From Alphaproteobacteria bacterium (GTDB lineage Bacteria > Pseudomonadota > Alphaproteobacteria > Micavibrionales > Micavibrionaceae), in assembly GCA_028289285.1 (NCBI GenBank), contig JANQRF010000004.1:62001-126000 (forward strand): 64,000 nucleotides of DNA, in the 5' to 3' direction. The notes under the pieces are model-generated. The model saw only the letters and a program-made list of their open reading frames with translations. It was not told the origin of the DNA and did no database searches. Positions 8,260 through 15,500 of the stretch are shown piece by piece. The translations under genes and the position numbers were made by a program. Each line of letters opens with the position of its first letter. The stretch's first letter is position 1.

Positions 8260-9117
8260 ATGCGTACAGACGTGCCGACAAAATCACCTGCCCCGAAAAT
8301 CTCCACCCGCGTGCCGCGCATCCTGGCTGTGGCCAACCAAAAAGGCGGAGTGGGCAAAACCACGACCTCCGTCAACTTGGCAACAGCTTTAAGTGCGATT
8401 GGTAAGCGTGTGCTTTTGGTTGATTTAGACCCGCAGGGCAATGCAAGTACGGGGCTTGGGATTCGCCGGGCGGGCCTGCGGGCGAGTTCCTATGATGTGA
8501 TTTTCTTTGAAACCCCTGTGACCCAGGTCGCGCAGGAAACGCGCGTACCGAATTTGCATGTGCTGCCCTCTTCCATTCATCTCTCCGGCGCGGAGATTGA
8601 GCTGGTCAATGAAACCCGCCGCGAACATCGTCTGGAAACAACGTTGCGCACGCCCCTTCCCTATGACTATGTGATCATTGATTGTCCGCCGTCTTTGAGC
8701 TTGCTGACATTAAATGCGCTGGTGGCTGCGGACGCCGTGGTCGTGCCGTTGCAATGTGAGTTTTATGCGCTGGAAGGGTTGTCTCATTTGAGCAAAACCA
8801 TTGAGCGCGTGAAGAAAACATTCAACCCGCGTTTAGAATTGCACGGCGTTGCGCTGACCATGTATGACGGGCGTAATAAACTCTCTGCGATGGTGGCCGA
8901 AGATGTGCGCGCTTATTTTAAAGATAAAGTCTATAAGACGATTATCCCGCGCAATGTGCGTTTATCCGAAGCGCCCTCGCACGGTCTGCCGGCCATTATT
9001 TATGATATGCGCTGTACGGGCGCGCAGGCCTATATTGCGCTCGCCAAAGAAATTTTAAAACGCGAAAAAGAAATGATTGGTAATCGCCAACAAAATACTG
9101 CTATAAAGGCGGCGTGA
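8260..9117 (+). CDS. parA: Chromosome partitioning ATPase ParA
   Basis: ParA is a Walker-type ATPase that binds DNA non-specifically and moves ParB-parS complexes. The 285-residue protein has the deviant Walker A loop KGGVGKTT at residues 28-35, the A' motif LLVDLDPQGNASTGLG and the Walker B IIDCPPSL. A short tail of about 20 residues precedes the first strand, as in alphaproteobacterial ParA. The parB start overlaps its stop codon (GTGA), so the two are co-translated. parS-like sites lie 2.4-6 kb upstream. Confidence 0.96.
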   Translation: MRTDVPTKSPAPKISTRVPRILAVANQKGGVGKTTTSVNLATALSAIGKRVLLVDLDPQGNASTGLGIRRAGLRASSYDVIFFETPVTQVAQETRVPNLHVLPSSIHLSGAEIELVNETRREHRLETTLRTPLPYDYVIIDCPPSLSLLTLNALVAADAVVVPLQCEFYALEGLSHLSKTIERVKKTFNPRLELHGVALTMYDGRNKLSAMVAEDVRAYFKDKVYKTIIPRNVRLSEAPSHGLPAIIYDMRCTGAQAYIALAKEILKREKEMIGNRQQNTAIKAA

Positions 9118-10019
9118 ACGAGATGACACCGAAAACACGAGGATTGGGCCGCGGCCTCAATGCACTCTTTGAAGATGAAGAAACCGAAGAGCGTTTTGCA
9201 TCCGTGATGGACACGGAAGATGCTGTGCCTTCTGCACGTAAGCTTGTTGGTATCGGCGATATTGTCCCGAACCAAAATCAGCCGCGCCAGTTTTTTGATG
9301 AAGCGGCGCTGAAAGAACTTGCCGCGTCCATCCGTGAGCATGGCATTATCCAGCCGCTGCTGGTGCGCCCCTTTGACGGGCCGCAGGGTAAATATGAAAT
9401 TGTTGCAGGCGAGCGAAGATGGCGCGCCTCGCAAATGGCGCAGCTGCATGAGGTGCCGGTTGTTATCCGCGAGATGGATGACGGCACGATGCTGCAGATT
9501 GCGCTGATCGAAAACCTGCAGCGCGAAGATTTAAACCCGATTGAAGAAGCACGCTGTTATGAACGTCTGATGAGCGATTTCGGGCACAGCCAGGAAAGCA
9601 TGGCGGAATCGGTTGGCAAGTCGCGCAGCTATATTGCGAATGTGACGCGGATTTTAAACCTGCCCGATAGCGTCCAGGCGATGATCGCTGAAGGGCAGCT
9701 CTCTGTCGGCCATGCGAAGGCTTTGCTCAGTGCAAAGAACCCGACCTTGCTCGCGCAGGAAATTGTGCAGCAAAAACTCTCCGTACGCGAAGCTGAAAAA
9801 CGCGCTGCGCAGGATGTCGGGCGCCCTGCAAAATCATCGGGGGCCGGCGCAAAAGCCAAAGACCCGAACACGGCCGCGCTTGAAAACCAAATCTCCGAAG
9901 CGCTTGGATTAAATGTATCGCTTGATATGAAGACCCAGCATGCAGGCACGGTGAAAATCGAATTTAAAAATCTCGACCAGCTGGATGATGTGCTTCAACG
10001 CCTGACCCGTCCTTTATAA
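9114..10019 (+). CDS. parB: Chromosome partitioning protein ParB
   Basis: ParB binds parS, spreads as a CTP-dependent clamp and activates ParA. The 301-residue protein shows the N-terminal ParA-contact region RGLGRGLNALFED, the CTP-binding GERRWRAS and ENLQREDLNPIEEA motifs, the helix-turn-helix around SVGKSRSYIANVTRILNLPD and a C-terminal dimerisation tail. GTG at 9114 has AAGG at good spacing and overlaps the parA stop; ATG at 9123 is the alternative. It ends two bases before the convergent ClpP-like gene. Confidence 0.96.
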   Translation: MNEMTPKTRGLGRGLNALFEDEETEERFASVMDTEDAVPSARKLVGIGDIVPNQNQPRQFFDEAALKELAASIREHGIIQPLLVRPFDGPQGKYEIVAGERRWRASQMAQLHEVPVVIREMDDGTMLQIALIENLQREDLNPIEEARCYERLMSDFGHSQESMAESVGKSRSYIANVTRILNLPDSVQAMIAEGQLSVGHAKALLSAKNPTLLAQEIVQQKLSVREAEKRAAQDVGRPAKSSGAGAKAKDPNTAALENQISEALGLNVSLDMKTQHAGTVKIEFKNLDQLDDVLQRLTRPL

Positions 10020-10021
10020 TT

Positions 10022-10912
10022 TTACGGCCCGATTACACGCGGGTCATCTGCTCTGACAGTCATTGTGTTACGATTATAGAAGTCGTCCAGAATAGCGTCT
10101 ATCAGGCCTAATTTAAGAGCTATTTGCGGATTAAGCCGCATATCGTAACCTCCACGCAGAAGAGCGTTCGCACAATCTTCTGACAGCCCGGTTGTCGAAC
10201 GCTCGACAAAACTTTCTCTCATAAAGTTATTTGCCGAAATAAGAGTCTCTCTGACACTTTTTACAACGTCCTCATCATCTATAAATCCTTCCTCTTCGAA
10301 AATCTGCCTAATCTCATCAAAGTTTGGAAGGTCTTTTAAATCTTCTATTGTCTCAATATCGTCTATCGTCCGGCCAAGTTCCATATATGAGGCTTCATGC
10401 ACCATCAGTTTCGTGTCATCATGGACGTACCTTTTCCCATAGTTGCCATGTATTAAAATTGTAAATGCAACAGAAAGAGCATAGTCGTAGGCTATTGTTG
10501 CCACTGGTGTTTGTGTTTCCGAAAGTTTTGGAAGCATCGCTTTTTCAATCGAAGTACTGCCCCCTATTGAATTTATAGCAACCATGCCAAACTCTACTTC
10601 ATCAATCGTTTCTGCAAAATTTTTTGCGACTAAAGATTTTGAAAAAAGCCCGTCCATCAACATATAGGCAGACGGAATGTTGGAGTTAAATATCACATTA
10701 AAATGTTCGTCCTGCGTCACTGGTATTGTTTTAGTTTCTACAGTTGTAATTTGAGGACATGATTTTAAAACTTGAGCATCCTCAGCAGCATAGATATGAG
10801 GAATTACGTTTTTATCACTATCTTGTGAATGAGCTTGGCTGCTGCTTAGCAAAGGGGCTAGCGTATATGCTATGGCCGTAAAATATCTTGTAAGGGTATT
10901 TGCCTGTTTCAT
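10022..10912 (-). CDS. Exported ClpP-like serine protease-fold protein
   Basis: This 296-residue protein starts with a signal peptide (about residues 1-30, cleavage likely after SQAHS) and then a ClpP/crotonase-like fold. Visible landmarks are INSIGGSTS (residues 113-121, oxyanion strand), ALSVAF with candidate nucleophile Ser147, KLMVHEA with His172, and GYDMRLNPQIALKLGLIDAI at the end with Asp257 as a possible third residue. An acidic insertion of about 60 residues (180-240) separates His172 from that end. ClpP proteins are normally cytoplasmic partners of Clp ATPases, so export implies a different, probably ATPase-free role. A strong promoter lies directly upstream. Activity is unproven. 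Confidence 0.75.
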   Translation of the reverse strand: MKQANTLTRYFTAIAYTLAPLLSSSQAHSQDSDKNVIPHIYAAEDAQVLKSCPQITTVETKTIPVTQDEHFNVIFNSNIPSAYMLMDGLFSKSLVAKNFAETIDEVEFGMVAINSIGGSTSIEKAMLPKLSETQTPVATIAYDYALSVAFTILIHGNYGKRYVHDDTKLMVHEASYMELGRTIDDIETIEDLKDLPNFDEIRQIFEEEGFIDDEDVVKSVRETLISANNFMRESFVERSTTGLSEDCANALLRGGYDMRLNPQIALKLGLIDAILDDFYNRNTMTVRADDPRVIGP

Positions 10913-10918
10913 GCAGGC

Positions 10919-10946
10919 ATCATAGCAGGGATAAACATTATGTCAA
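10919..10946 (-). promoter_or_regulatory. Sigma-70-type promoter of the ClpP-like gene
   Basis: On the minus strand TTGACA (10946-10941) and TATGAT (10924-10919) are separated by 16 bases. Transcription would start about seven bases further on, almost at the ATG (10912), so the mRNA may be leaderless. The -35 box lies at the edge of the duplicated holA-tail segment. Confidence 0.65.
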
Positions 10947-10958
10947 TTAAATTATATT

Positions 10959-11046
10959 GCGGCGCTAATTGCTAAAATTGCCTGAGAACACAAAGTCTGC
11001 ACAGGCGTGCAGGTTTGTTTGATCCTGGCCTCAAGGTCGGTAAGAT
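10959..11046 (-). repeat. Duplicated holA 3' end, outer copy
   Basis: About 88 bases here closely match 11505-11592, the 3' end of holA. Read on the minus strand it still encodes a diverged HolA C-terminus (CTPVQTLCSQAILAISAA) with a stop, but no gene body. It frames, with the intact copy, a segment of about 460 bases carrying the unknown gene at 11065. Confidence 0.85.
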
Positions 11047-11064
11047 AGCCTGATAAAGCTAATT

Positions 11065-11439
11065 TTATTCTAATTTTAATTTTACGTGCGGTGCAGGGTT
11101 TTCCGGATTGGTGATGATGCTTTCAACTTGTATCAGAATGCCCAAAATAATAGGCTTTATAACATTAAAATGTATATAAACAAGCTCTTCTCTTCGGCTT
11201 GCCAAATCCCATTTCTCTTGAAATAATTTATCATCGTCGATATCGGATATATACTTTGCAGTGATGGCCTTTTTGTCTGCTTTTACGCGTTCTTGACGAA
11301 GGTCAATATTATTAGCTAATCGCTCTAATTTCTTTTTTAGCTTTTTAGCTTCAGCCCTGCGACATTCAGGATCAGCCAGTCTTTGGACAGGAAAAATCGA
11401 ATTTACAATACCAGCGATACTTTTAGCTCTACTCATCAT
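11065..11439 (-). CDS. Hypothetical protein between duplicated holA ends
   Basis: This is a 124-residue, strongly basic protein with a Lys/Arg-rich probable coiled coil (AEAKKLKKKLERLANNIDLR) and a hydrophobic C-terminal helix (FNVIKPIILGILIQVESII). It matches no family I know. The gene is AT-rich compared with holA and parB and lies exactly between two direct repeats of the holA 3' end, suggesting that it arrived with that duplication. Confidence 0.6.
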   Translation of the reverse strand: MMSRAKSIAGIVNSIFPVQRLADPECRRAEAKKLKKKLERLANNIDLRQERVKADKKAITAKYISDIDDDKLFQEKWDLASRREELVYIHFNVIKPIILGILIQVESIITNPENPAPHVKLKLE

Positions 11440-11497
11440 AACCTCAGGCGGAATTCAAAAACTAAACATAGGACATATTTGAGAAATATGTCAACAT

Positions 11498-12529
11498 TTA
11501 TGCCGCGGCGCTAATTGCTAAAATTGCCTGAGAACACAAAGTCTGCACAGGCGTGCCGGTTTGTTTGGTCTGGGCTTCAAGGTCGGCAAGACGCTGGAGC
11601 GTGCTGCGGAGCTTGCCTTCGCCCCAGCGGGACATCTGGCCCTTAAAGGCCTGCTCATATTTAAAAAAGATCGGCGGCTGAAGAGATTTGAGCGCTGCAT
11701 CGACAGGCGTGCCGCCCTGGACCTGCACTTTTGTGTAATGCAATCGGCGGAAATGATTTTGGAGGCTTCTTAAAATTGCAACCTCCGCCATCCCGTCCGC
11801 GATGAGTTTGTCAAAGAGAGAAAGTGCTTTTGCGCTTTGGCCCGCGCCGACGGCATAGATAAAATCATCCAGCGTGGCAACGCCCGCCGCGCCGCAGGCA
11901 TTTTGAGCAGCCTCGAGTGTAATCGTGCCGCCCCCGGTTTCTTTATCGCCGCCCATATAAAGCATGAGCTTGTCTATTTCACTGCGCGCGCGCATCCGGT
12001 CACCCGCGATGTTTTGGGCAAGCCAGGCAGAGGCATCGCCGTTAATAGCAAAACCACCTTCGCGCACCATATCGCGAATGAGATTTGAAATGCCGCGTTC
12101 ATCTTCGACGTAGCAAGGAAGCGCGGCCGCATTTTTAGATTTCTCACAGAGCTGGCGCAGGGATGATCGGGGTCCGAGTTCACCTGCTTCAAGGATCACA
12201 AGATTTTCAGCGCTCGGATCATTATCAAGATAGTCTTTTACAATGGGCGTGATTTTATCGGCGGCGTTTTCAACGCGGATCAAACGTGCCCCGCCCATCA
12301 TCGACATGGCGCTGGCTTCATCAGACAGCCGCGCCGGGTCTTCGTTTAACTGGTCGGCAGACAGGACGGCAACATTGAACGGGTCGGAGAGATCGTCGAC
12401 GATTGTTTTTCCGATAAGCTGCGCGCGCTCACGCATCAGCCCGTCATCGGGCCCGTAGATTAACACGACCCGCGCCTTCGGGTCGGGCGATTTCACAAAC
12501 GGATCGATTTGTTTCCAGGTAAGTTTCAT
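11498..12529 (-). CDS. holA: DNA polymerase III delta subunit HolA
   Basis: HolA is the clamp-loader subunit that opens the beta sliding clamp. The 343-residue length is normal; it opens MKLTWKQIDPFVKSPDPKAR and has the family's VVLIYGPDDGLMRERA, DEASAMSMMGGARLIRVENA and a C-terminal helical collar domain (GGTPVDAALKSLQPPIFFK). AAGAAG precedes the ATG. In related genomes it lies between parB and lptE; here unrelated genes flank it on both sides, and its last 88 bases are duplicated downstream. Confidence 0.92.
   Translation of the reverse strand: MKLTWKQIDPFVKSPDPKARVVLIYGPDDGLMRERAQLIGKTIVDDLSDPFNVAVLSADQLNEDPARLSDEASAMSMMGGARLIRVENAADKITPIVKDYLDNDPSAENLVILEAGELGPRSSLRQLCEKSKNAAALPCYVEDERGISNLIRDMVREGGFAINGDASAWLAQNIAGDRMRARSEIDKLMLYMGGDKETGGGTITLEAAQNACGAAGVATLDDFIYAVGAGQSAKALSLFDKLIADGMAEVAILRSLQNHFRRLHYTKVQVQGGTPVDAALKSLQPPIFFKYEQAFKGQMSRWGEGKLRSTLQRLADLEAQTKQTGTPVQTLCSQAILAISAAA
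11505..11592 (-). repeat. Duplicated holA 3' end, in-gene copy
   Basis: This is the functional 3' end of holA (encoding GTPVQTLCSQAILAISAAA) and the partner of the segment at 10959-11046. Similarity also extends weakly past the stop codon (TGTCAA about 16-18 bases beyond in both). Confidence 0.85.
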
Positions 12530-12547
12530 TCTTCTTACGCTCTCTTA

Positions 12548-12609
12548 CGTCATTACCGGGTTTGTCCCGGTAATCCATATGGATTGCCCGAACAAGTCGG
12601 GCAATGACG
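12548..12609. repeat. Dispersed palindromic element, second copy
   Basis: CGTCATTACCGGG begins and CGGGCAATGACG ends the element, with internal ACCGGGTTTGTCCCGGT and TTGCCCGAACAAGTCGGGCAA hairpins. It has the same architecture as 845-936 and lies just upstream of holA. Confidence 0.75.
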
Positions 12610-12630
12610 ATTTAATAGTAACTTAAACAA

Positions 12631-12660
12631 AAAACCGGGCGATGAGTAGCCCGGTTTTTC
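12631..12660 (-). terminator. Intrinsic terminator after the homocysteine methyltransferase gene
   Basis: AAAACCGGGC and GCCCGGTTTT pair across GATGAGTA. Both sides carry a T-run, so it may work in both directions; on the minus strand it directly follows the gene ending at 12681 and insulates holA. Confidence 0.85.
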
Positions 12661-12680
12661 TTTTCCCTATCAATTCTTTT

Positions 12681-13583
12681 TTATGCAGCTTGTTTTTGAA
12701 CTTGATAGGTTTGCGACAGAGCGCGGATATAATCGGGCGTTGTCCCGCAGCATCCGCCGATAAGTTTGAAACCCTGCTTGTTCCAGTTCAACGCGATTTG
12801 CACAAATTTCTCAATGCTATCGTCGTTATTTTCAAACTCCCAACCGAGATCGTCATGCGGTTTCCCAAAGCCGTTCGGGTAAATCCCCTTTGCCAGATCT
12901 GTGTTTTCAAGAAGCGTATGAGCAGCGCTGTCTAATACATCAATCGGGCGGCAATTTAAAGAAACGGCAAAACATTCTTCAAGAGTGGCCACCTTTAAAA
13001 CATCTGTTAATGCACTGCCATCCAGAAGATTGGCTTTCGAATCCACCACAAAACTAATGATGTAAGGCAGGCCTGCATTAGAAGCTGATTGGGCCATTAC
13101 TTGCGCTTCTTCAATATCATTGATTGTTTCAGCAATGAGAAAATCAACACCAGCCTCTTTCAGCCAGTCACAAATCAGACCGTGCTCATCTTCCAGCTCT
13201 TGGCGGGATGGAACAAGATCAGGCTCATAACAATCTTCCAAAGGTGCATAAGACCCGCCGCAAAAAACCGGGCGCCCTGCTTTTTCCTTCGCCCGCAAGG
13301 CAATCTCAACCGATTTGTTCAGCGCATCACGTGCATCTTTCTTGCGCCCAACCTTGTCATAGGCACGCGGTGTTGTACGAAACGTATTGGTGATGCATAA
13401 ATCTGCGCCGGCATTAAAATAGTCGGTGTGAATTTGCTCCACCAGTTCCGGTGCATCTTCATTGGCAGACGCCGACCAGAGCGGCAATTTGGTTTTATAA
13501 CCGCGCCGCTGCAGCTCCGTACCCATCGCTCCACCAAGAATGACGAAGTCTTTTTGGGTAAAGAAGTCTACAATGTTTGTCAT
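12681..13583 (-). CDS. Homocysteine S-methyltransferase family protein
   Basis: This 300-residue enzyme has the zinc-thiolate signature of the Hcy-binding fold: Asn-Cys at 210-211 (SLNCRPID) and GGCCGTTPDYI with Cys278-Cys279. It opens with LGGAMGTELQRRG and ITNTFRTTPRAY, typical of MmuM-type enzymes that move a methyl group from S-methylmethionine (or SAM) to homocysteine, giving methionine. Its AAGGAG site lies within the end of the preceding gene, only two bases away, so the two are coupled. The partner resembles methionine S-methyltransferase, which favours S-methylmethionine as donor (inference). Confidence 0.88.
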   Translation of the reverse strand: MTNIVDFFTQKDFVILGGAMGTELQRRGYKTKLPLWSASANEDAPELVEQIHTDYFNAGADLCITNTFRTTPRAYDKVGRKKDARDALNKSVEIALRAKEKAGRPVFCGGSYAPLEDCYEPDLVPSRQELEDEHGLICDWLKEAGVDFLIAETINDIEEAQVMAQSASNAGLPYIISFVVDSKANLLDGSALTDVLKVATLEECFAVSLNCRPIDVLDSAAHTLLENTDLAKGIYPNGFGKPHDDLGWEFENNDDSIEKFVQIALNWNKQGFKLIGGCCGTTPDYIRALSQTYQVQKQAA

Positions 13584-13585
13584 GC

Positions 13586-14419
13586 CTATCTCCTTAGCCC
13601 TGGTGCGCTTATGACATAAATTTTATGGAAGACCGGATCTCCTGCAAGGCGCCTTTGTTCTGCACAAGCGGCAGAAATTTTATGTTGCGTATCCTCATCT
13701 TTAAAAAATTCAAAATCTTCATGCCCATTACCTTCAAGATCTGCAAGACTTTGAACAGATGTACCTGCGTGCTGCGGAACAGTTTCTGCGTGAATAATTT
13801 CAGGATTGCGTCCAAGCTCAAAGAAAAGCTCACGAAGTTTATCAATTCCCGGACGCCCTGAAAGATTAAGAGTTATACCAGTTTGAGAGGCTCTTACATT
13901 TGTTTTACGGATTAGCTTTTCGTTTAAACCCAAGCCGTAGAGATCCCAGTCACTGCCATTTGCTTTGTAGTAATGCGAATAATTGTCATCACACTCTAGA
14001 TCTTCACCTGAAGGTACTTGTGGGATACATGCAAAAATATGATGTGCTTCCAATAGTGTTTGCTGATCTATATTTTGTAAAAGATTTGATTTAAGAACAC
14101 GTCCTTTTAAACTATGGCGTTCAAATAAAATTCGTGAGGCTGTTACTGCAGGGTCAAAGATATCAACCCCAACAAAATCGGCTGGAGGTTTGTCGCATGT
14201 TAATAATCCGGCAGCATTAATACCGCCACCAATGCCGATTTCTATAACCTTAAGTCCTGTAAAGTCGAGTTGTTGGAGCCCTTTTGCAAGCGACAATGTC
14301 CATTCATCAGGGACAAAAACATTTTTTTCCAAGGGGACTTCTATGGGTTGTGCCGCTGGATAGAAGTCTGCTGCTATAACAGAGCCAAGTTCTTCATTGG
14401 TTTGGGTAATAATATTCAT
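13586..14419 (-). CDS. Methionine S-methyltransferase-like SAM-dependent methyltransferase
   Basis: This 277-residue protein has the SAM motif VIEIGIGGGINAAG (58-71), an acidic post-strand (GVDIFDP) and a CIPQVPSGED motif (131-140). The segments NVFVPDEWTLSLAKGL, YGLGLNEKLI and LNLSGRPG parallel the methyltransferase domain of plant methionine S-methyltransferase, and bacterial MmtN belongs to that group. The predicted reaction is methionine plus SAM to S-methylmethionine. It is the first gene of an operon with a homocysteine methyltransferase under a SAM-II-like riboswitch. Assignment is by remembered motif pattern; a related small-molecule methyltransferase is possible. Confidence 0.72.
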   Translation of the reverse strand: MNIITQTNEELGSVIAADFYPAAQPIEVPLEKNVFVPDEWTLSLAKGLQQLDFTGLKVIEIGIGGGINAAGLLTCDKPPADFVGVDIFDPAVTASRILFERHSLKGRVLKSNLLQNIDQQTLLEAHHIFACIPQVPSGEDLECDDNYSHYYKANGSDWDLYGLGLNEKLIRKTNVRASQTGITLNLSGRPGIDKLRELFFELGRNPEIIHAETVPQHAGTSVQSLADLEGNGHEDFEFFKDEDTQHKISAACAEQRRLAGDPVFHKIYVISAPGLRR

Positions 14420-14430
14420 GATGAAAACAT
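14416..14430 (-). other. Four-codon upstream ORF overlapping the methyltransferase start
   Basis: ATG TTT TCA TCA TGA (MFSS) ends in a TGA that overlaps the methyltransferase ATG in the form ATGA. GGAG and AAGG lie just before it, so ribosomes could load on this mini-ORF and re-initiate. It is too short to be judged by coding signal. Confidence 0.35.
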
Positions 14431-14540
14431 ACCTTATCTCCCGAGTTTTTCGGGTTGTTCCAAAGTTTCAAATATGACGGGAAAATATATGCCCGCCGGG
14501 TCCAAGTTGTTTTAGGGACCACAGCGGTTCGTGTGCGCTG

Positions 14541-14600
14541 CAGCGCTCTTTAGCTTTGGTGACGCGGTGCAAGCTGCCCCTTCAAATGCCGCGACGCGAT
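14541..14600 (-). promoter_or_regulatory. SAM-II-like riboswitch
   Basis: Read on the minus strand the leader contains CGCGGCATTTG, then GCTTGCACCGCG, then CAAAGCTAAAGAGCGC. CGCGG pairs with CCGCG as P1, and ATTTG, GCTTGCA and GCTAAAGA match the conserved blocks of the alphaproteobacterial SAM-II (metA-motif) aptamer. It lies between a TTGACA promoter and a methionine-methyl operon, the expected place. It ends about 120 bases before the start codon, further than is common. Confidence 0.75.
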
Positions 14601-14627
14601 GCCGGATGAAAGCAAAGCGTGAAACAA

Positions 14628-14656
14628 GATGTACGCCTGTTCGTTTTTTTTGTCAA
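14628..14656 (-). promoter_or_regulatory. Promoter of the methyltransferase operon
   Basis: Minus strand TTGACA (14656-14651) with TACATC (14633-14628) at 17-base spacing. The -35 is perfect and the -10 weak. The riboswitch would start about 25-30 bases into the transcript. Confidence 0.5.
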
Positions 14657-14696
14657 TATATTTTTTATGTCAATTTTTATTGTGTGCGCAGCCTAT

Positions 14697-14716
14697 ATGA
14701 CTTTGCATAAAGTCAT
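14697..14716. other. Perfect 8-bp inverted repeat upstream of the LapG-like gene
   Basis: ATGACTTT and AAAGTCAT flank GCAT. It lies between the divergent methyltransferase operon and the LapG-like gene and could be an operator or RNA hairpin; no T-run follows. Confidence 0.45.
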
Positions 14717-14774
14717 TGACTTAGGCCCCAAAATGCTTACTGTGCGGTCTATATGTAAATTTTAAAACTGTGTG

Positions 14775-15497
14775 ATGATCATGCGTTTGCCTGTTTTTTC
14801 TTTGATTTGGCTCTGTGCGCTTTTAGCTGCGCCATCTGTGGCATTTTCTACAGGTCCTCATACGGCGCCTGCGTTTCAAAGATTTCTGCCTGAACATGTA
14901 CAAATGGAAAAAACCTTGTCGGCCGCGCCGCAAGGGTACAGATTTTTTAAAGAGCTTGAAGCCGACCTGCCCGTCTATCAACGCTGTATCGCTGTGCGGG
15001 CCTTTTGCCCGACTGAACGTTTGAAAGTCTGGTCGGATTTTGTCCGCGCAATTGAGGCCAAGCCGCAAAATATCCAGGCAGCTTACGTGAATGGCTGGTT
15101 TAACCGCCTGCCCTACCGCGAAGATGACTGGATTTACGGCAAGGATGATCACTGGGCGAGTTTTGAACAGTTTTTGCAATATTCGGGAGATTGCGAAGAT
15201 TTCTCGGCAGCAAAATATCTGACCTTAAAACTGCTCGGCTTTTCTGAAGATCAACTTAAAATCACGATTGTCTATGATGTTTACAGTGGAACGGATCATG
15301 CGTTTCTTGTCGCCCGGATCGGGATGAATGATTTTATTCTCGATAACCGCGTTGCGGCGATGGAGCCGGTCCGTTTTATTGACCGTTACCAACCATATTA
15401 TGCGTTCAATGAAACCGGTTTATTTGTCTATGATAAACCGCTGGTTGCCTCGCGTGTCCGGGGCGATGATCCGCAGGTTCTTCCCGGGAATAGATAA
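14775..15497 (+). CDS. LapG-like transglutaminase-fold cysteine protease
   Basis: A signal peptide (hydrophobic core PVFSLIWLCALLAAPSVAFS) is followed by a Peptidase_C93 (BTLCP) domain with the Cys-His-Asp triad visible as GDCEDFSAAKYL, DHAFLVAR and ILDNRV. LapG of Pseudomonas is a periplasmic protease that cuts the N-terminus of a large surface adhesin and so releases biofilms under c-di-GMP control through LapD. No LapD or LapA is seen here, but a diguanylate cyclase lies at 52.3 kb. ATG codons at 14775 and 14781 and GTG at 14772 compete; none has a strong ribosome binding site. Confidence 0.85.
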   Translation: MIMRLPVFSLIWLCALLAAPSVAFSTGPHTAPAFQRFLPEHVQMEKTLSAAPQGYRFFKELEADLPVYQRCIAVRAFCPTERLKVWSDFVRAIEAKPQNIQAAYVNGWFNRLPYREDDWIYGKDDHWASFEQFLQYSGDCEDFSAAKYLTLKLLGFSEDQLKITIVYDVYSGTDHAFLVARIGMNDFILDNRVAAMEPVRFIDRYQPYYAFNETGLFVYDKPLVASRVRGDDPQVLPGNR

Positions 15498-15500
15498 AAA

